Positions 10,969 through 20,017 of a DNA stretch of 64,000 nt are shown one piece after another. Each line of letters begins with the position of its first letter. Position 1 is the stretch's first letter. Made by a program: the position numbers and the translations under genes. This stretch comes from Rhododendron vialii (lineage: Eukaryota; Streptophyta; Magnoliopsida; Ericales; Ericaceae). The stretch spans positions 11,231,501-11,295,500 of the forward strand of contig NC_080566.1 of NCBI RefSeq assembly GCF_030253575.1, read 5' to 3'. The notes beneath the pieces are model-generated. The model was not told where the DNA came from, did not search any database, and saw only the letters and a list, made by a program, of their open reading frames with translations.

Positions 10969-11087
10969 GGGTGCGATCATACCAGCACTAATGCACCGGA
11001 TCCCATCAGAACTCCGCAGTTAGGCGTGCTTGGGCGAGAGTAGTACTAGGATGGGTGACCCCCTGGGAAGTCCTCGTGTTGCACCCT
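10969..11087 (+). rRNA. 5S rRNA: 5S rRNA, unit 28 (119 bp)
   Basis: A55G; three C instead of four before the T-run, which shortens the 3' overhang but leaves the closing helix possible. Confidence 0.88.
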
Positions 11088-11374
11088 TTTTCGTTTTCGT
11101 ACGAAATCCCTTCCCCGCCCCCCGTTCCCTTCTTTCATCCGGTCGCCGCAACTTCGGCTCATTCCGTCCGGATCTTCCCGGAGAGTTTTCGCAGCGATTT
11201 TTCGAGCTGCGAGCCAAAATCGCCCCGTCAGCGGGCACGTTCGGCCGTAGCCATCCCTCCAACGGGATACGGGGTCCGGCCGGCGAGACGTGGCTGGGAA
11301 AGCCAGAGATAGAGTGAGAAGTGCTCGACGGGGCAGAAAAATGGAACAAAAGAATTGAAAGCGGAGTGCCTATG

Positions 11375-11494
11375 GGGTGCGATCATACCAGCACTAATGC
11401 ACCGGATCCCATCAGAACTCCGCAGTTAGGCGTGCTTGGGCGAGAGTAGTACTAGGATGGGTGACCCCCTGGGAAGTCGTCGTGTTGCACCCCT
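11375..11494 (+). rRNA. 5S rRNA: 5S rRNA, unit 29
   Basis: A55G, C105G; spacer like unit 18. Confidence 0.9.
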
Positions 11495-11781
11495 TTTTCG
11501 TTTTTGTACGAAATCCCTTCCCCGCCCCCCGTTCCCTTCTTTCATCCGGTCGCCGCAACTTCGGCTCATTCCGTCCGGATCTTCCCGGAGAGATTTCGCA
11601 GCGATTTTTCGAGCTGCGAGCCATAATAGCCCCGTCAGCGGGCACGTTCGGCCGTAGCCATCCCTCCAACGGGATACGGGGTCCGGCCGGCGAGACGTGG
11701 CTGAGAAAGCCAGAGATAGAGTGAGAAGTGCTCGACGGGGCAGAAAAATGGAACAAAAGAATTGAAAGCGGAGTGCCTATG

Positions 11782-11901
11782 GGGTGCGATCATACCAGCA
11801 CTAATGCACCGGATCCCATCAGAACTCCGCAGTTAGGCGCGCTTGGGCGAGAGTAGTACTAGGATGGGTGACCCCCTGGGAAGTCCTCGTGTTGCACCCC
11901 T
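11782..11901 (+). rRNA. 5S rRNA: 5S rRNA, unit 30
   Basis: A55G, T59C; first member of the 813-bp dimer series. Confidence 0.9.
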
Positions 11902-12188
11902 TTTTCGTTTTCGTACGAAATCCCTTCCCCGCCCCCCGTTCCCTTCTTTCATCCGGTCGCCGCAACTTCGGCTCATTCCGTCCGGATCTTCCCGGAGAGA
12001 TTTCGCAGCGATTTTTCGAGCTGCGAGCCAAAATCGCCCCGTCAGCGGGCACGTTCGGCCGTAGCCATCCCTCCAACGGGATACGGGGTCCGGCCGGCGA
12101 GACGTGGCTGGGAAAGCCAGAGATAGAGTGAGCAGTGCCCGACGGGGCAGAAAAATGGAACAAAAGAATTGAAAGCGGAGTGCCTATG

Positions 12189-12307
12189 GGGTGCGATCAT
12201 ACCAGCACTAATGCACCGGATCCCATCAGAACTCCGCAGTTAGGCGTGCTTGGGCGAGAGTAGTACTAGGATGGGTGACCCCCTGGGAAGTCCTCGTGTT
12301 GCACCCT
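12189..12307 (+). rRNA. 5S rRNA: 5S rRNA, unit 31 (119 bp)
   Basis: A55G; 3' C-run short by one, as unit 28. Confidence 0.88.
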
Positions 12308-12594
12308 TTTTCGTTTTCGTACGAAATCCCTTCCCCGCCCCCCGTTCCCTTCTTTCATCCGGTCGCCGCAACTTCGGCTCATTCCGTCCGGATCTTCCCG
12401 GAGAGTTTTCGCAGCGATTTTTCGAGCTGCGAGCCAAAATCGCCCCGTCAGCGGGCACGTTCGGCCGTAGCCATCCCTCCAACGGGATACGGGGTCCGGC
12501 CGGCGAGACGTGGCTGGGAAAGCCAGAGATAGAGTGAGAAGTGCTCGACGGGGCAGAAAAATGGAACAAAAGAATTGAAAGCGGAGTGCCTATG

Positions 12595-12714
12595 GGGTGC
12601 GATCATACCAGCACTAATGCACCGGATCCCATCAGAACTCCGCAGTTAGGCGCGCTTGGGCGAGAGTAGTACTAGGATGGGTGACCCCCTGGGAAGTCCT
12701 CGTGTTGCACCCCT
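12595..12714 (+). rRNA. 5S rRNA: 5S rRNA, unit 32
   Basis: A55G, T59C. Copy of unit 30. Confidence 0.9.
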
Positions 12715-13001
12715 TTTTCGTTTTCGTACGAAATCCCTTCCCCGCCCCCCGTTCCCTTCTTTCATCCGGTCGCCGCAACTTCGGCTCATTCCGTCCGGAT
12801 CTTCCCGGAGAGATTTCGCAGCGATTTTTCGAGCTGCGAGCCAAAATCGCCCCGTCAGCGGGCACGTTCGGCCGTAGCCATCCCTCCAACGGGATACGGG
12901 GTCCGGCCGGCGAGACGTGGCTGGGAAAGCCAGAGATAGAGTGAGCAGTGCCCGACGGGGCAGAAAAATGGAACAAAAGAATTGAAAGCGGAGTGCCTAT
13001 G

Positions 13002-13120
13002 GGGTGCGATCATACCAGCACTAATGCACCGGATCCCATCAGAACTCCGCAGTTAGGCGTGCTTGGGCGAGAGTAGTACTAGGATGGGTGACCCCCTGGG
13101 AAGTCCTCGTGTTGCACCCT
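13002..13120 (+). rRNA. 5S rRNA: 5S rRNA, unit 33 (119 bp)
   Basis: A55G; short C-run. Copy of unit 31. Confidence 0.88.
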
Positions 13121-13407
13121 TTTTCGTTTTCGTACGAAATCCCTTCCCCGCCCCCCGTTCCCTTCTTTCATCCGGTCGCCGCAACTTCGGCTCATTCCGT
13201 CCGGATCTTCCCGGAGAGTTTTCGCAGCGATTTTTCGAGCTGCGAGCCAAAATCGCCCCGTCAGCGGGCACGTTCGGCCGTAGCCATCCCTCCAACGGGA
13301 TACGGGGTCCGGCCGGCGAGACGTGGCTGGGAAAGCCAGAGATAGAGTGAGAAGTGCTCGACGGGGCAGAAAAATGGAACAAAAGAATTGAAAGCGGAGT
13401 GCCTATG

Positions 13408-13527
13408 GGGTGCGATCATACCAGCACTAATGCACCGGATCCCATCAGAACTCCGCAGTTAGGCGCGCTTGGGCGAGAGTAGTACTAGGATGGGTGACCC
13501 CCTGGGAAGTCCTCGTGTTGCACCCCT
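13408..13527 (+). rRNA. 5S rRNA: 5S rRNA, unit 34
   Basis: A55G, T59C. Copy of units 30 and 32. Confidence 0.9.
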
Positions 13528-13814
13528 TTTTCGTTTTCGTACGAAATCCCTTCCCCGCCCCCCGTTCCCTTCTTTCATCCGGTCGCCGCAACTTCGGCTC
13601 ATTCCGTCCGGATCTTCCCGGAGAGATTTCGCAGCGATTTTTCGAGCTGCGAGCCAAAATCGCCCCGTCAGCGGGCACGTTCGGCCGTAGCCATCCCTCC
13701 AACGGGATACGGGGTCCGGCCGGCGAGACGTGGCTGGGAAAGCCAGAGATAGAGTGAGCAGTGCCCGACGGGGCAGAAAAATGGAACAAAAGAATTGAAA
13801 GCGGAGTGCCTATG

Positions 13815-13933
13815 GGGTGCGATCATACCAGCACTAATGCACCGGATCCCATCAGAACTCCGCAGTTAGGCGTGCTTGGGCGAGAGTAGTACTAGGATGG
13901 GTGACCCCCTGGGAAGTCCTCGTGTTGCACCCT
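13815..13933 (+). rRNA. 5S rRNA: 5S rRNA, unit 35 (119 bp), last domain A gene
   Basis: A55G and short C-run, -1 G: still domain A. Its spacer turns into domain B sequence by 14141, so this is the hybrid unit at the A/B junction. Confidence 0.9.
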
Positions 13934-14192
13934 TTTTCGTTTTCGTACGAAATCCCTTCCCCGCCCCCCGTTCCCTTCTTTCATCCGGTCGCCGCAACTT
14001 CGGCTCATTCCGTCCGGATCTTCCCGGAGAGTTTTCGCAGCGATTTTTCGAGCTGCGAGCCAAAATCGCCCCGTCAGCGGGCACGTTCGGCCGTAGCCAT
14101 CCCTCCAACGGGATACGGGGTCCGGCCGGCGAGACGTGGCCAAGAAAGCCAGAGATAGAGTGAGCAGTGCCCGACGGGGCAGAAAAATGGAC

Positions 14193-14220
14193 CAAAAGAA
14201 TTGAAAGCGGAGTGCCTATC
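14193..14220 (+). promoter_or_regulatory. Upstream pol III positions, canonical form (before unit 36)
   Basis: Known plant 5S genes use an A/T-rich element near -28, a GC pair near -12 and C at -1. Here the A-rich AAAAGAATT spans -27 to -19, a GC lies at -14/-13 and C is at -1. No TATATA is present. The same layout precedes the genes of units 36-158, with A to T at -3 before units 88, 97, 103, 119 and 125. Confidence 0.65.
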
Positions 14221-14340
14221 GGGTGCGATCATACCAGCACTAATGCACCGGATCCCATCAGAACTCCGCAGTTAAGCGTGCTTGGGCGAGAGTAGTACTA
14301 GGATGGGTGACCCCCTGGGAAGTCCTCGTGTTGCACCCCT
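14221..14340 (+). rRNA. 5S rRNA: 5S rRNA, unit 36, first canonical gene
   Basis: 5S rRNA is a structural RNA of the large ribosomal subunit; it binds uL18 and uL5 and TFIIIA. This copy has the full 120-nt plant form: GGGTGC at +1 pairs with GCACCC at +113 to +118 to close helix I, box A is GTTAAGCGTGC, and ATGGGTGACC forms the core of box C. It carries the GGATCC (BamHI) site at +30 to +35 that is classic for plant 5S genes. -1 is C. I set +1 by that pairing and by the known 120-nt length. The 407-bp spacer class follows. Confidence 0.97.
14270..14317 (+). promoter_or_regulatory. Internal control region of unit 36 (box A, IE, box C)
   Basis: In plant 5S genes box A lies about +50 to +64, the intermediate element about +67 to +72 and box C from about +80. 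In unit 36 these fall at 14270-14284 (AGTTAAGCGTGCTTG), 14287-14292 and from 14300. TFIIIA contacts this region. Changes inside it elsewhere are A50T, A54G, A55G, T59C, G64T, C91T, C95A and the short form of units 141 and 147. Confidence 0.8.
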
Positions 14341-14351
14341 TTTTCGTTTTT
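14340..14351 (+). terminator. Pol III terminator, standard T5-CG-T5 form (unit 36)
   Basis: The gene's last T begins a five-T run at 14340-14344, followed by CG and a second five-T run at 14347-14351. RNA polymerase III stops at runs of four or more T. The double run is the commonest form in the window. Confidence 0.88.
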
Positions 14352-14627
14352 GTACGAAATCCCTTCCCCGCCCCCCGTTCCCTTCTTTCATCCGGTCGCC
14401 GCAACTTCGGCTCATGCCGTCCGGATCTTCCGGGAGAGTTTTCGCAGCGATTTTTCCAGCTTCGAGCCAAAATAGCCCCGTCAGCGGGCACGTTCGGCCG
14501 CAGCCATCCCTCCAACGGGATACGGGGTCCGGCCGGCGAGACGTGGCCAAGAAAGCCAGAGATGGAGCGAGCGGTGCCCGACGGGGCCGAAAAATGGACC
14601 AAAAGAATTGAAAGCGGAGTGCCTATC
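14341..14627. repeat. Spacer, 407-bp class (unit 36 example)
   Basis: The spacer holds, in order: the second T-run, a partial palindrome around GTACGAA, a C-rich tract (CCCTTCCCCG then CCCCCCG), the AGCGATTTTT region, CCGGCCGG, and the A-rich upstream element of the next gene. I see no coding potential: reading frames across it are the same in every copy and drift with the unit's length changes. Confidence 0.85.
14361..14382 (-). other. G-quadruplex motif on the minus strand (unit 36 example)
   Basis: The + strand has C-runs of 3, 4, 6 and 3 with gaps of 2, 1 and 3 bases, so the minus strand fits the usual four-run G-quadruplex rule. It starts 9 bp after the second T-run and recurs in every unit. 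Units 12, 16 and 27 have a C-run of five. Confidence 0.7.
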
Positions 14628-14747
14628 GGGTGCGATCATACCAGCACTAATGCACCGGATCCCATCAGAACTCCGCAGTTAAGCGTGCTTGGGCGAGAGT
14701 AGTACTAGGATGGGTGACCCCCTGGGAAGTCCTCGTGTTGCACCCCT
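14628..14747 (+). rRNA. 5S rRNA: 5S rRNA, unit 37
   Basis: Consensus gene, 411-bp unit. Confidence 0.97.
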
Positions 14748-15038
14748 TTTTCGTTTTTGTACGAAATCCCTTCCCCGCCCCCCGTTCCCTTCTTTCATCC
14801 GGTCGCCGCAACTTCGGCTCATTCCGTCCGGATCTTCCCGGAGAGTTTTCGCTGCAGCGATTTTTCGAGCTGCGAGCCAAAATAGCCCCCTTCAGCGGGC
14901 ACTCTCGGCCGTAGCCATCCCTCCAACGGGATACGGGGTCCGGCCGGCGAGACGTGGCCAAGAAAGCCAGAGATAGAGGGAGCGGTGCCCGACGGGGCCG
15001 AAAAATGGACCAAAAGAATTGAAAGCGGAGTGCCTATC
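14748..15038. repeat. Spacer, 411-bp class (unit 37 example)
   Basis: Relative to the 407 class it has TGC added (TTCGCTGCAGCG) and one more base in CCCCCTTCAGCGGGCACTC. This class is limited to units 37, 39, 42, 45, 54, 56, 60, 69 and 71, all in domain B. Confidence 0.85.
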
Positions 15039-15158
15039 GGGTGCGATCATACCAGCACTAATGCACCGGATCCCATCAGAACTCCGCAGTTAAGCGTGCT
15101 TGGGCGAGAGTAGTACTAGGATGGGTGACCCCCTGGGAAGTCCTCGTGTTGCACCCCT
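15039..15158 (+). rRNA. 5S rRNA: 5S rRNA, unit 38
   Basis: Consensus gene, 408-bp unit; spacer has CCGTATC, the mark later fixed in domain C. Confidence 0.97.
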
Positions 15159-15446
15159 TTTTCGTTTTTGTACGAAATCCCTTCCCCGCCCCCCGTTCCC
15201 TTCTTTCATCCGGTCGCCGCAACTTCGGCTCATTCCGTCCGTATCTTCCCGGAGAGTTTTCGCAGCGATTTTTCGAGCTGCGAGCCAAAATAGCCCCCTT
15301 CAGCGGGCACTCTCGGCCGCAGCCATCCCTCCAACGGGATACGGGGTCCGGCCGGCGAGACGTGGCCAAGAAAGCCAGAGATGGAGCGAGCGGTGCCCGA
15401 CGGGGCAGAAAAATGGACCAAAAGAATTGAAAGCGGAGTGCCTATC
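15159..15446. repeat. Spacer, 408-bp class (unit 38 example)
   Basis: It has the CCCCCTTCAGCGGGCACTC segment but not the TGC insertion, so it is a recombinant or an intermediate between the 407 and 411 classes. It occurs in domains B (38, 40, 43) and C (78, 85, 91, 94, 113, 116, 135, 150, 151). Confidence 0.83.
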
Positions 15447-15566
15447 GGGTGCGATCATACCAGCACTAATGCACCGGATCCCATCAGAACTCCGCAGTTA
15501 AGCGTGCTTGGGCGAGAGTAGTACTAGGATGGGTGACCCCCTGGGAAGTCCTCGTGTTGCACCCCT
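15447..15566 (+). rRNA. 5S rRNA: 5S rRNA, unit 39
   Basis: Consensus gene, 411-bp unit. Copy of unit 37. Confidence 0.97.
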
Positions 15567-15857
15567 TTTTCGTTTTTGTACGAAATCCCTTCCCCGCCCC
15601 CCGTTCCCTTCTTTCATCCGGTCGCCGCAACTTCGGCTCATTCCGTCCGGATCTTCCCGGAGAGTTTTCGCTGCAGCGATTTTTCGAGCTGCGAGCCAAA
15701 ATAGCCCCCTTCAGCGGGCACTCTCGGCCGTAGCCATCCCTCCAACGGGATACGGGGTCCGGCCGGCGAGACGTGGCCAAGAAAGCCAGAGATAGAGGGA
15801 GCGGTGCCCGACGGGGCCGAAAAATGGACCAAAAGAATTGAAAGCGGAGTGCCTATC

Positions 15858-15977
15858 GGGTGCGATCATACCAGCACTAATGCACCGGATCCCATCAGAA
15901 CTCCGCAGTTAAGCGTGCTTGGGCGAGAGTAGTACTAGGATGGGTGACCCCCTGGGAAGTCCTCGTGTTGCACCCCT
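15858..15977 (+). rRNA. 5S rRNA: 5S rRNA, unit 40
   Basis: Consensus gene, 408-bp unit with CCTCAAACGGG. Confidence 0.97.
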
Positions 15978-16265
15978 TTTTCGTTTTTGTACGAAATCCC
16001 TTCCCCGCCCCCCGTTCCCTTCTTTCATCCGGTCGCCGCAACTTCGGCTCATTCCGTCCGTATCTTCCCGGAGAGTTTTCGCAGCGATTTTTCGAGCTGC
16101 GAGCCAAAATAGCCCCCTTCAGCGGGCACTCTCGGCCGCAGCCATCCCTCAAACGGGATACGGGGTCCGGCCGGCGAGACGTGGCCAAGAAAGCCAGAGA
16201 TAGAGTGAGCAGTGCCCGACGGGGCAGAAAAATGGACCAAAAGAATTGAAAGCGGAGTGCCTATC

Positions 16266-16385
16266 GGGTGCGATCATACCAGCACTAATGCACCGGATCC
16301 CATCAGAACTCCGCAGTTAAGCGTGCTTGGGCGAGAGTAGTACTAGGATGGGTGACCCCCTGGGAAGTCCTCGTGTTGCACCCCT
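16266..16385 (+). rRNA. 5S rRNA: 5S rRNA, unit 41
   Basis: Consensus gene, 407-bp unit. Confidence 0.97.
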
Positions 16386-16672
16386 TTTTCGTTTTTGTAC
16401 GAAATCCCTTCCCCGCCCCCCGTTCCCTTCTTTCATCCGGTCGCCGCAACTTCGGCTCATGCCGTCCGGATCTTCCCGGAGAGTTTTCGCAGCGATTTTT
16501 CCAGCTTCGAGCCAAAATAGCCCCGTCAGCGGGCACGTTCGGCCGCAGCCATCCCTCCAACGGGATACGGGGTCCGGCCGGCGAGACGTGGCCAAGAAAG
16601 CCAGAGATAGAGCGAGCGGTGCCCGACGGGGCCGAAAAATGGACCAAAAGAATTGAAAGCGGAGTGCCTATC

Positions 16673-16792
16673 GGGTGCGATCATACCAGCACTAATGCAC
16701 CGGATCCCATCAGAACTCCGCAGTTAAGCGTGCTTGGGCGAGAGTAGTACTAGGATGGGTGACCCCCTGGGAAGTCCTCGTGTTGCACCCCT
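16673..16792 (+). rRNA. 5S rRNA: 5S rRNA, unit 42
   Basis: Consensus gene, 411-bp unit. Confidence 0.97.
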
Positions 16793-17083
16793 TTTTCGTT
16801 TTTGTACGAAATCCCTTCCCCGCCCCCCGTTCCCTTCTTTCATCCGGTCGCCGCAACTTCGGCTCATTCCGTCCGGATCTTCCCGGAGAGTTTTCGCTGC
16901 AGCGATTTTTCGAGCTGCGAGCCAAAATAGCCCCCTTCAGCGGGCACTCTCGGCCGTAGCCATCCCTCCAACGGGATACGGGGTCCGGCCGGCGAGACGT
17001 GGCCAAGAAAGCCAGAGATAGAGGGAGCGGTGCCCGACGGGGCCGAAAAATGGACCAAAAGAATTGAAAGCGGAGTGCCTATC

Positions 17084-17203
17084 GGGTGCGATCATACCAG
17101 CACTAATGCACCGGATCCCATCAGAACTCCGCAGTTAAGCGTGCTTGGGCGAGAGTAGTACTAGGATGGGTGACCCCCTGGGAAGTCCTCGTGTTGCACC
17201 CCT
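17084..17203 (+). rRNA. 5S rRNA: 5S rRNA, unit 43
   Basis: Consensus gene, 408-bp unit. Copy of unit 40. Confidence 0.97.
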
Positions 17204-17491
17204 TTTTCGTTTTTGTACGAAATCCCTTCCCCGCCCCCCGTTCCCTTCTTTCATCCGGTCGCCGCAACTTCGGCTCATTCCGTCCGTATCTTCCCGGAGA
17301 GTTTTCGCAGCGATTTTTCGAGCTGCGAGCCAAAATAGCCCCCTTCAGCGGGCACTCTCGGCCGCAGCCATCCCTCAAACGGGATACGGGGTCCGGCCGG
17401 CGAGACGTGGCCAAGAAAGCCAGAGATAGAGTGAGCAGTGCCCGACGGGGCAGAAAAATGGACCAAAAGAATTGAAAGCGGAGTGCCTATC

Positions 17492-17611
17492 GGGTGCGAT
17501 CATACCAGCACTAATGCACCGGATCCCATCAGAACTCCGCAGTTAAGCGTGCTTGGGCGAGAGTAGTACTAGGATGGGTGACCCCCTGGGAAGTCGTCGT
17601 GTTGCACCCCT
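17492..17611 (+). rRNA. 5S rRNA: 5S rRNA, unit 44
   Basis: C105G, otherwise seen only in domain A; its relatives, units 41 and 59, lack it. 407-bp unit. Confidence 0.95.
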
Positions 17612-17898
17612 TTTTCGTTTTTGTACGAAATCCCTTCCCCGCCCCCCGTTCCCTTCTTTCATCCGGTCGCCGCAACTTCGGCTCATGCCGTCCGGATCTT
17701 CCCGGAGAGTTTTCGCAGCGATTTTTCCAGCTTCGAGCCAAAATAGCCCCGTCAGCGGGCACGTTCGGCCGCAGCCATCCCTCCAACGGGATACGGGGTC
17801 CGGCCGGCGAGACGTGGCCAAGAAAGCCAGAGATAGAGCGAGCGGTGCCCGACGGGGCCGAAAAATGGACCAAAAGAATTGAAAGCGGAGTGCCTATC

Positions 17899-18018
17899 GG
17901 GTGCGATCATACCAGCACTAATGCACCGGATCCCATCAGAACTCCGCAGTTAAGCGTGCTTGGGCGAGAGTAGTACTAGGATGGGTGACCCCCTGGGAAG
18001 TCCTCGTGTTGCACCCCT
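17899..18018 (+). rRNA. 5S rRNA: 5S rRNA, unit 45
   Basis: Consensus gene, 411-bp unit. Confidence 0.97.
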
Positions 18019-18309
18019 TTTTCGTTTTTGTACGAAATCCCTTCCCCGCCCCCCGTTCCCTTCTTTCATCCGGTCGCCGCAACTTCGGCTCATTCCGTCC
18101 GGATCTTCCCGGAGAGTTTTCGCTGCAGCGATTTTTCGAGCTGCGAGCCAAAATAGCCCCCTTCAGCGGGCACTCTCGGCCGTAGCCATCCCTCCAACGG
18201 GATACGGGGTCCGGCCGGCGAGACGTGGCCAAGAAAGCCAGAGATAGAGGGAGCGGTGCCCGACGGGGCCGAAAAATGGACCAAAAGAATTGAAAGCGGA
18301 GTGCCTATC

Positions 18310-18429
18310 GGGTGCGATCATACCAGCACTAATGCACCGGATCCCATCAGAACTCCGCAGTTAAGCGTGCTTGGGCGAGAGTAGTACTAGGATGGGTGAC
18401 CCCCTGGGAAGTCCTCGTGTTGCACCCCT
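18310..18429 (+). rRNA. 5S rRNA: 5S rRNA, unit 46
   Basis: Consensus gene; first 397-bp unit; spacer has ACGTGTCCAAG. Confidence 0.97.
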
Positions 18430-18706
18430 TTTTCGTTTTTGTACGAAATCCCTTCCCCGCCCCCCGTTCCCTTCTTTCATCCGGTCGCCGCAACTTCGGC
18501 TCATTCCGTCCGGATCTTCCCGGAGAGATTTCGCAGCGATTTTTCGAGCTGCGAGCCAAAATAGCCCCGTCAGCGGGCACGTTCGGCCGTAGCCATCCCT
18601 CCAACGGGACACGGGGTCCGCCCGGCGAGACGTGTCCAAGATAGAGCGAGCGGTGCCCGACGGGGCAGAAAAATGGAACAAAAGAATTGAAAGCGGAGTG
18701 CCTATC
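18430..18706. repeat. Spacer, 397-bp class (unit 46 example)
   Basis: Ten bases are missing where other classes read AAGAAAGCCAGAGATAGAG; here it is AAGATAGAG. The missing piece is bounded by short AGA repeats, consistent with slippage. The spacer also has GGGACACGGGG. It occurs only in domain B. Confidence 0.85.
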
Positions 18707-18826
18707 GGGTGCGATCATACCAGCACTAATGCACCGGATCCCATCAGAACTCCGCTGTTAAGCGTGCTTGGGCGAGAGTAGTACTAGGATGGGTGATCCC
18801 CTGGGAAGTCCTCGTGTTGCACCCCT
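18707..18826 (+). rRNA. 5S rRNA: 5S rRNA, unit 47
   Basis: A50T at the edge of box A and C91T in the box C region. 397-bp unit. Confidence 0.93.
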
Positions 18827-19103
18827 TTTTCGTTTTTGTACGAAATCCCTTCCCCGCCCCCCGTTCCCTTCTTTCATCCGGTCGCCGCAACTTCGGCTCA
18901 TTCCGTCCGGATCTTCCCGGAGAGATTTCGCAGCGATTTTTCGAGCTGCGAGCCAAAATAGCCCCGTCAGCGGGCACGTTCGGCCGTAGCCATCCCTCCA
19001 ACGGGACACGGGGTCCGCCCGGCGAGACGTGGCCAAGATAGAGCGAGCGGTGCCCGACGGGGCGGAAAAATGGAACAAAAGAATTGAAAGCGGAGTGCCT
19101 ATC

Positions 19104-19223
19104 GGGTGCGATCATACCAGCACTAATGCACCGGATCCCATCAGAACTCCGCTGTTAAGCGTGCTTGGGCGAGAGTAGTACTAGGATGGGTGATCCCCTG
19201 GGAAGTCCTCGTGTTGCACCCCT
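19104..19223 (+). rRNA. 5S rRNA: 5S rRNA, unit 48
   Basis: A50T, C91T. 397-bp unit with GGGGTTCGGCC. Confidence 0.93.
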
Positions 19224-19500
19224 TTTTCGTTTTTGTACGAAATCCCTTCCCCGCCCCCCGTTCCCTTCTTTCATCCGGTCGCCGCAACTTCGGCTCATTC
19301 CGTCCGGATCTTCCCGGAGAGATTTCGCAGCGATTTTTCGAGCTGCGAGCCAAAATAGCCCCGTCAGCGGGCACGTTCGGCCGTAGCCATCCCTCCAACG
19401 GGACACGGGGTTCGGCCGGCGAGACGTGGCCAAGATAGAGCGAGCAGTGCCCGACGGGGCAGAAAAATGGAACAAAAGAATTGAAAGCGGAGTGCCTATC

Positions 19501-19620
19501 GGGTGCGATCCTACCAGCACTAATGCACCGGATCCCATCAGAACTCCGCAGTTAAGCGTGCTTGGGCGAGAGTAGTACTAGGATGGGTGACCCCCTGGGA
19601 AGTCCTCGTGTTGCACCGCT
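19501..19620 (+). rRNA. 5S rRNA: 5S rRNA, unit 49
   Basis: A11C and C118G; the second breaks the terminal G1-C118 pair. 397-bp unit. Confidence 0.92.
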
Positions 19621-19897
19621 TTTTCGTTTTTGTACGAAATCCCTTCCCCGCCCCCCGTTCCCTTCTTTCATCCGGTCGCCGCAACTTCGGCTCATTCCGT
19701 CCGGATCTTCCCGGAGAGATTTCGCAGCGATTTTTCGAGCTGCGAGCCAAAATAGCCCCGTCAGCGGGCACGTTCGGCCGTCGCCATCCCTCCAACGGGA
19801 CACGGGGTCCGGCCGGCGAGACGTGGCCAAGATAGAGCGAGCAGTGCCCGACGGGGCAGAAAAATGGAACAAAAGAATTGAAAGCGGAGTGCCTATC

Positions 19898-20017
19898 GGG
19901 TGCGATCATACCAGCACTAATGCACCGGATCCCATCAGAACTCCGCAGTTAAGCGTGCTTGGGCGAGAGTAGTACTAGGATGGGTGACCCCCTGGGAAGT
20001 CCTCGTGTTGCACCCCT
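19898..20017 (+). rRNA. 5S rRNA: 5S rRNA, unit 50
   Basis: Consensus gene, 397-bp unit with AACTGGACTCGG. Confidence 0.97.

Larger units (their letters stand above)
1..14140 (+). repeat. Domain A: variant 5S block, units 1-35
   Basis: Thirty-five consecutive units share four marks absent from the rest of the window as a set: A55G in box A (GTTAGGCG, or GTTGGGCG in two units), G at -1, CCTATGGGG flank, and GCTGGGAAAGCC or GCTGAGAAAGCC in the spacer. Units are 407 bp, or 406 bp where one C is missing. C105G recurs in 13 units, T59C in six. Spacer sub-variants (TCGCCCC or TAGCCCC; GAGAGTTTTC or GAGAGATTTC) are shuffled among units, which indicates short conversion tracts. The genes are full length and can fold, so they are not obvious debris, but the promoter changes make reduced expression plausible. 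Confidence 0.92.
11782..14220 (+). repeat. Three copies of a 2-unit (813 bp) repeat, units 30-35
   Basis: A T59C gene of normal length alternates with a gene lacking one C of its 3' C-run: units 30-31, 32-33 and 34-35 start exactly 813 bp apart. In the last copy the spacer of unit 35 changes to domain B sequence. Confidence 0.88.
14628..16265 (+). repeat. 2-unit (819 bp) tandem duplication, units 37-38 and 39-40
   Basis: A 411-bp unit followed by a 408-bp unit occurs twice, 819 bp apart. Units 38 and 40 differ by CCTCCAAC against CCTCAAAC and by the end of the spacer. Confidence 0.83.
15858..18309 (+). repeat. 3-unit (1,226 bp) tandem duplication, units 40-42 and 43-45
   Basis: The 408-407-411 order occurs twice, exactly 1,226 bp apart, with the private CCTCAAACGGG spacer change in both units 40 and 43. 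Unit 44 alone carries C105G. Confidence 0.87.

Noticed and set aside
1-14140. Calling domain A genes pseudogenes outright
   Set aside because: They are full length, keep IE and box C, most keep the closing helix, and all have terminators; A55G and -1 G suggest but do not prove loss of function.
14530-14545. CCGGCCGG palindrome in the spacer as a regulatory site
   Set aside because: Short, GC-rich and lost (CCGCCCGG) in some 397-bp units; nothing else supports a role.
14307-14702. 131-residue plus-strand reading frame running from one 5S gene through the spacer into the next
   Set aside because: It starts at GTG inside the rRNA gene and ends in the next rRNA gene; present only where the unit length keeps the frame. 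Not coding.
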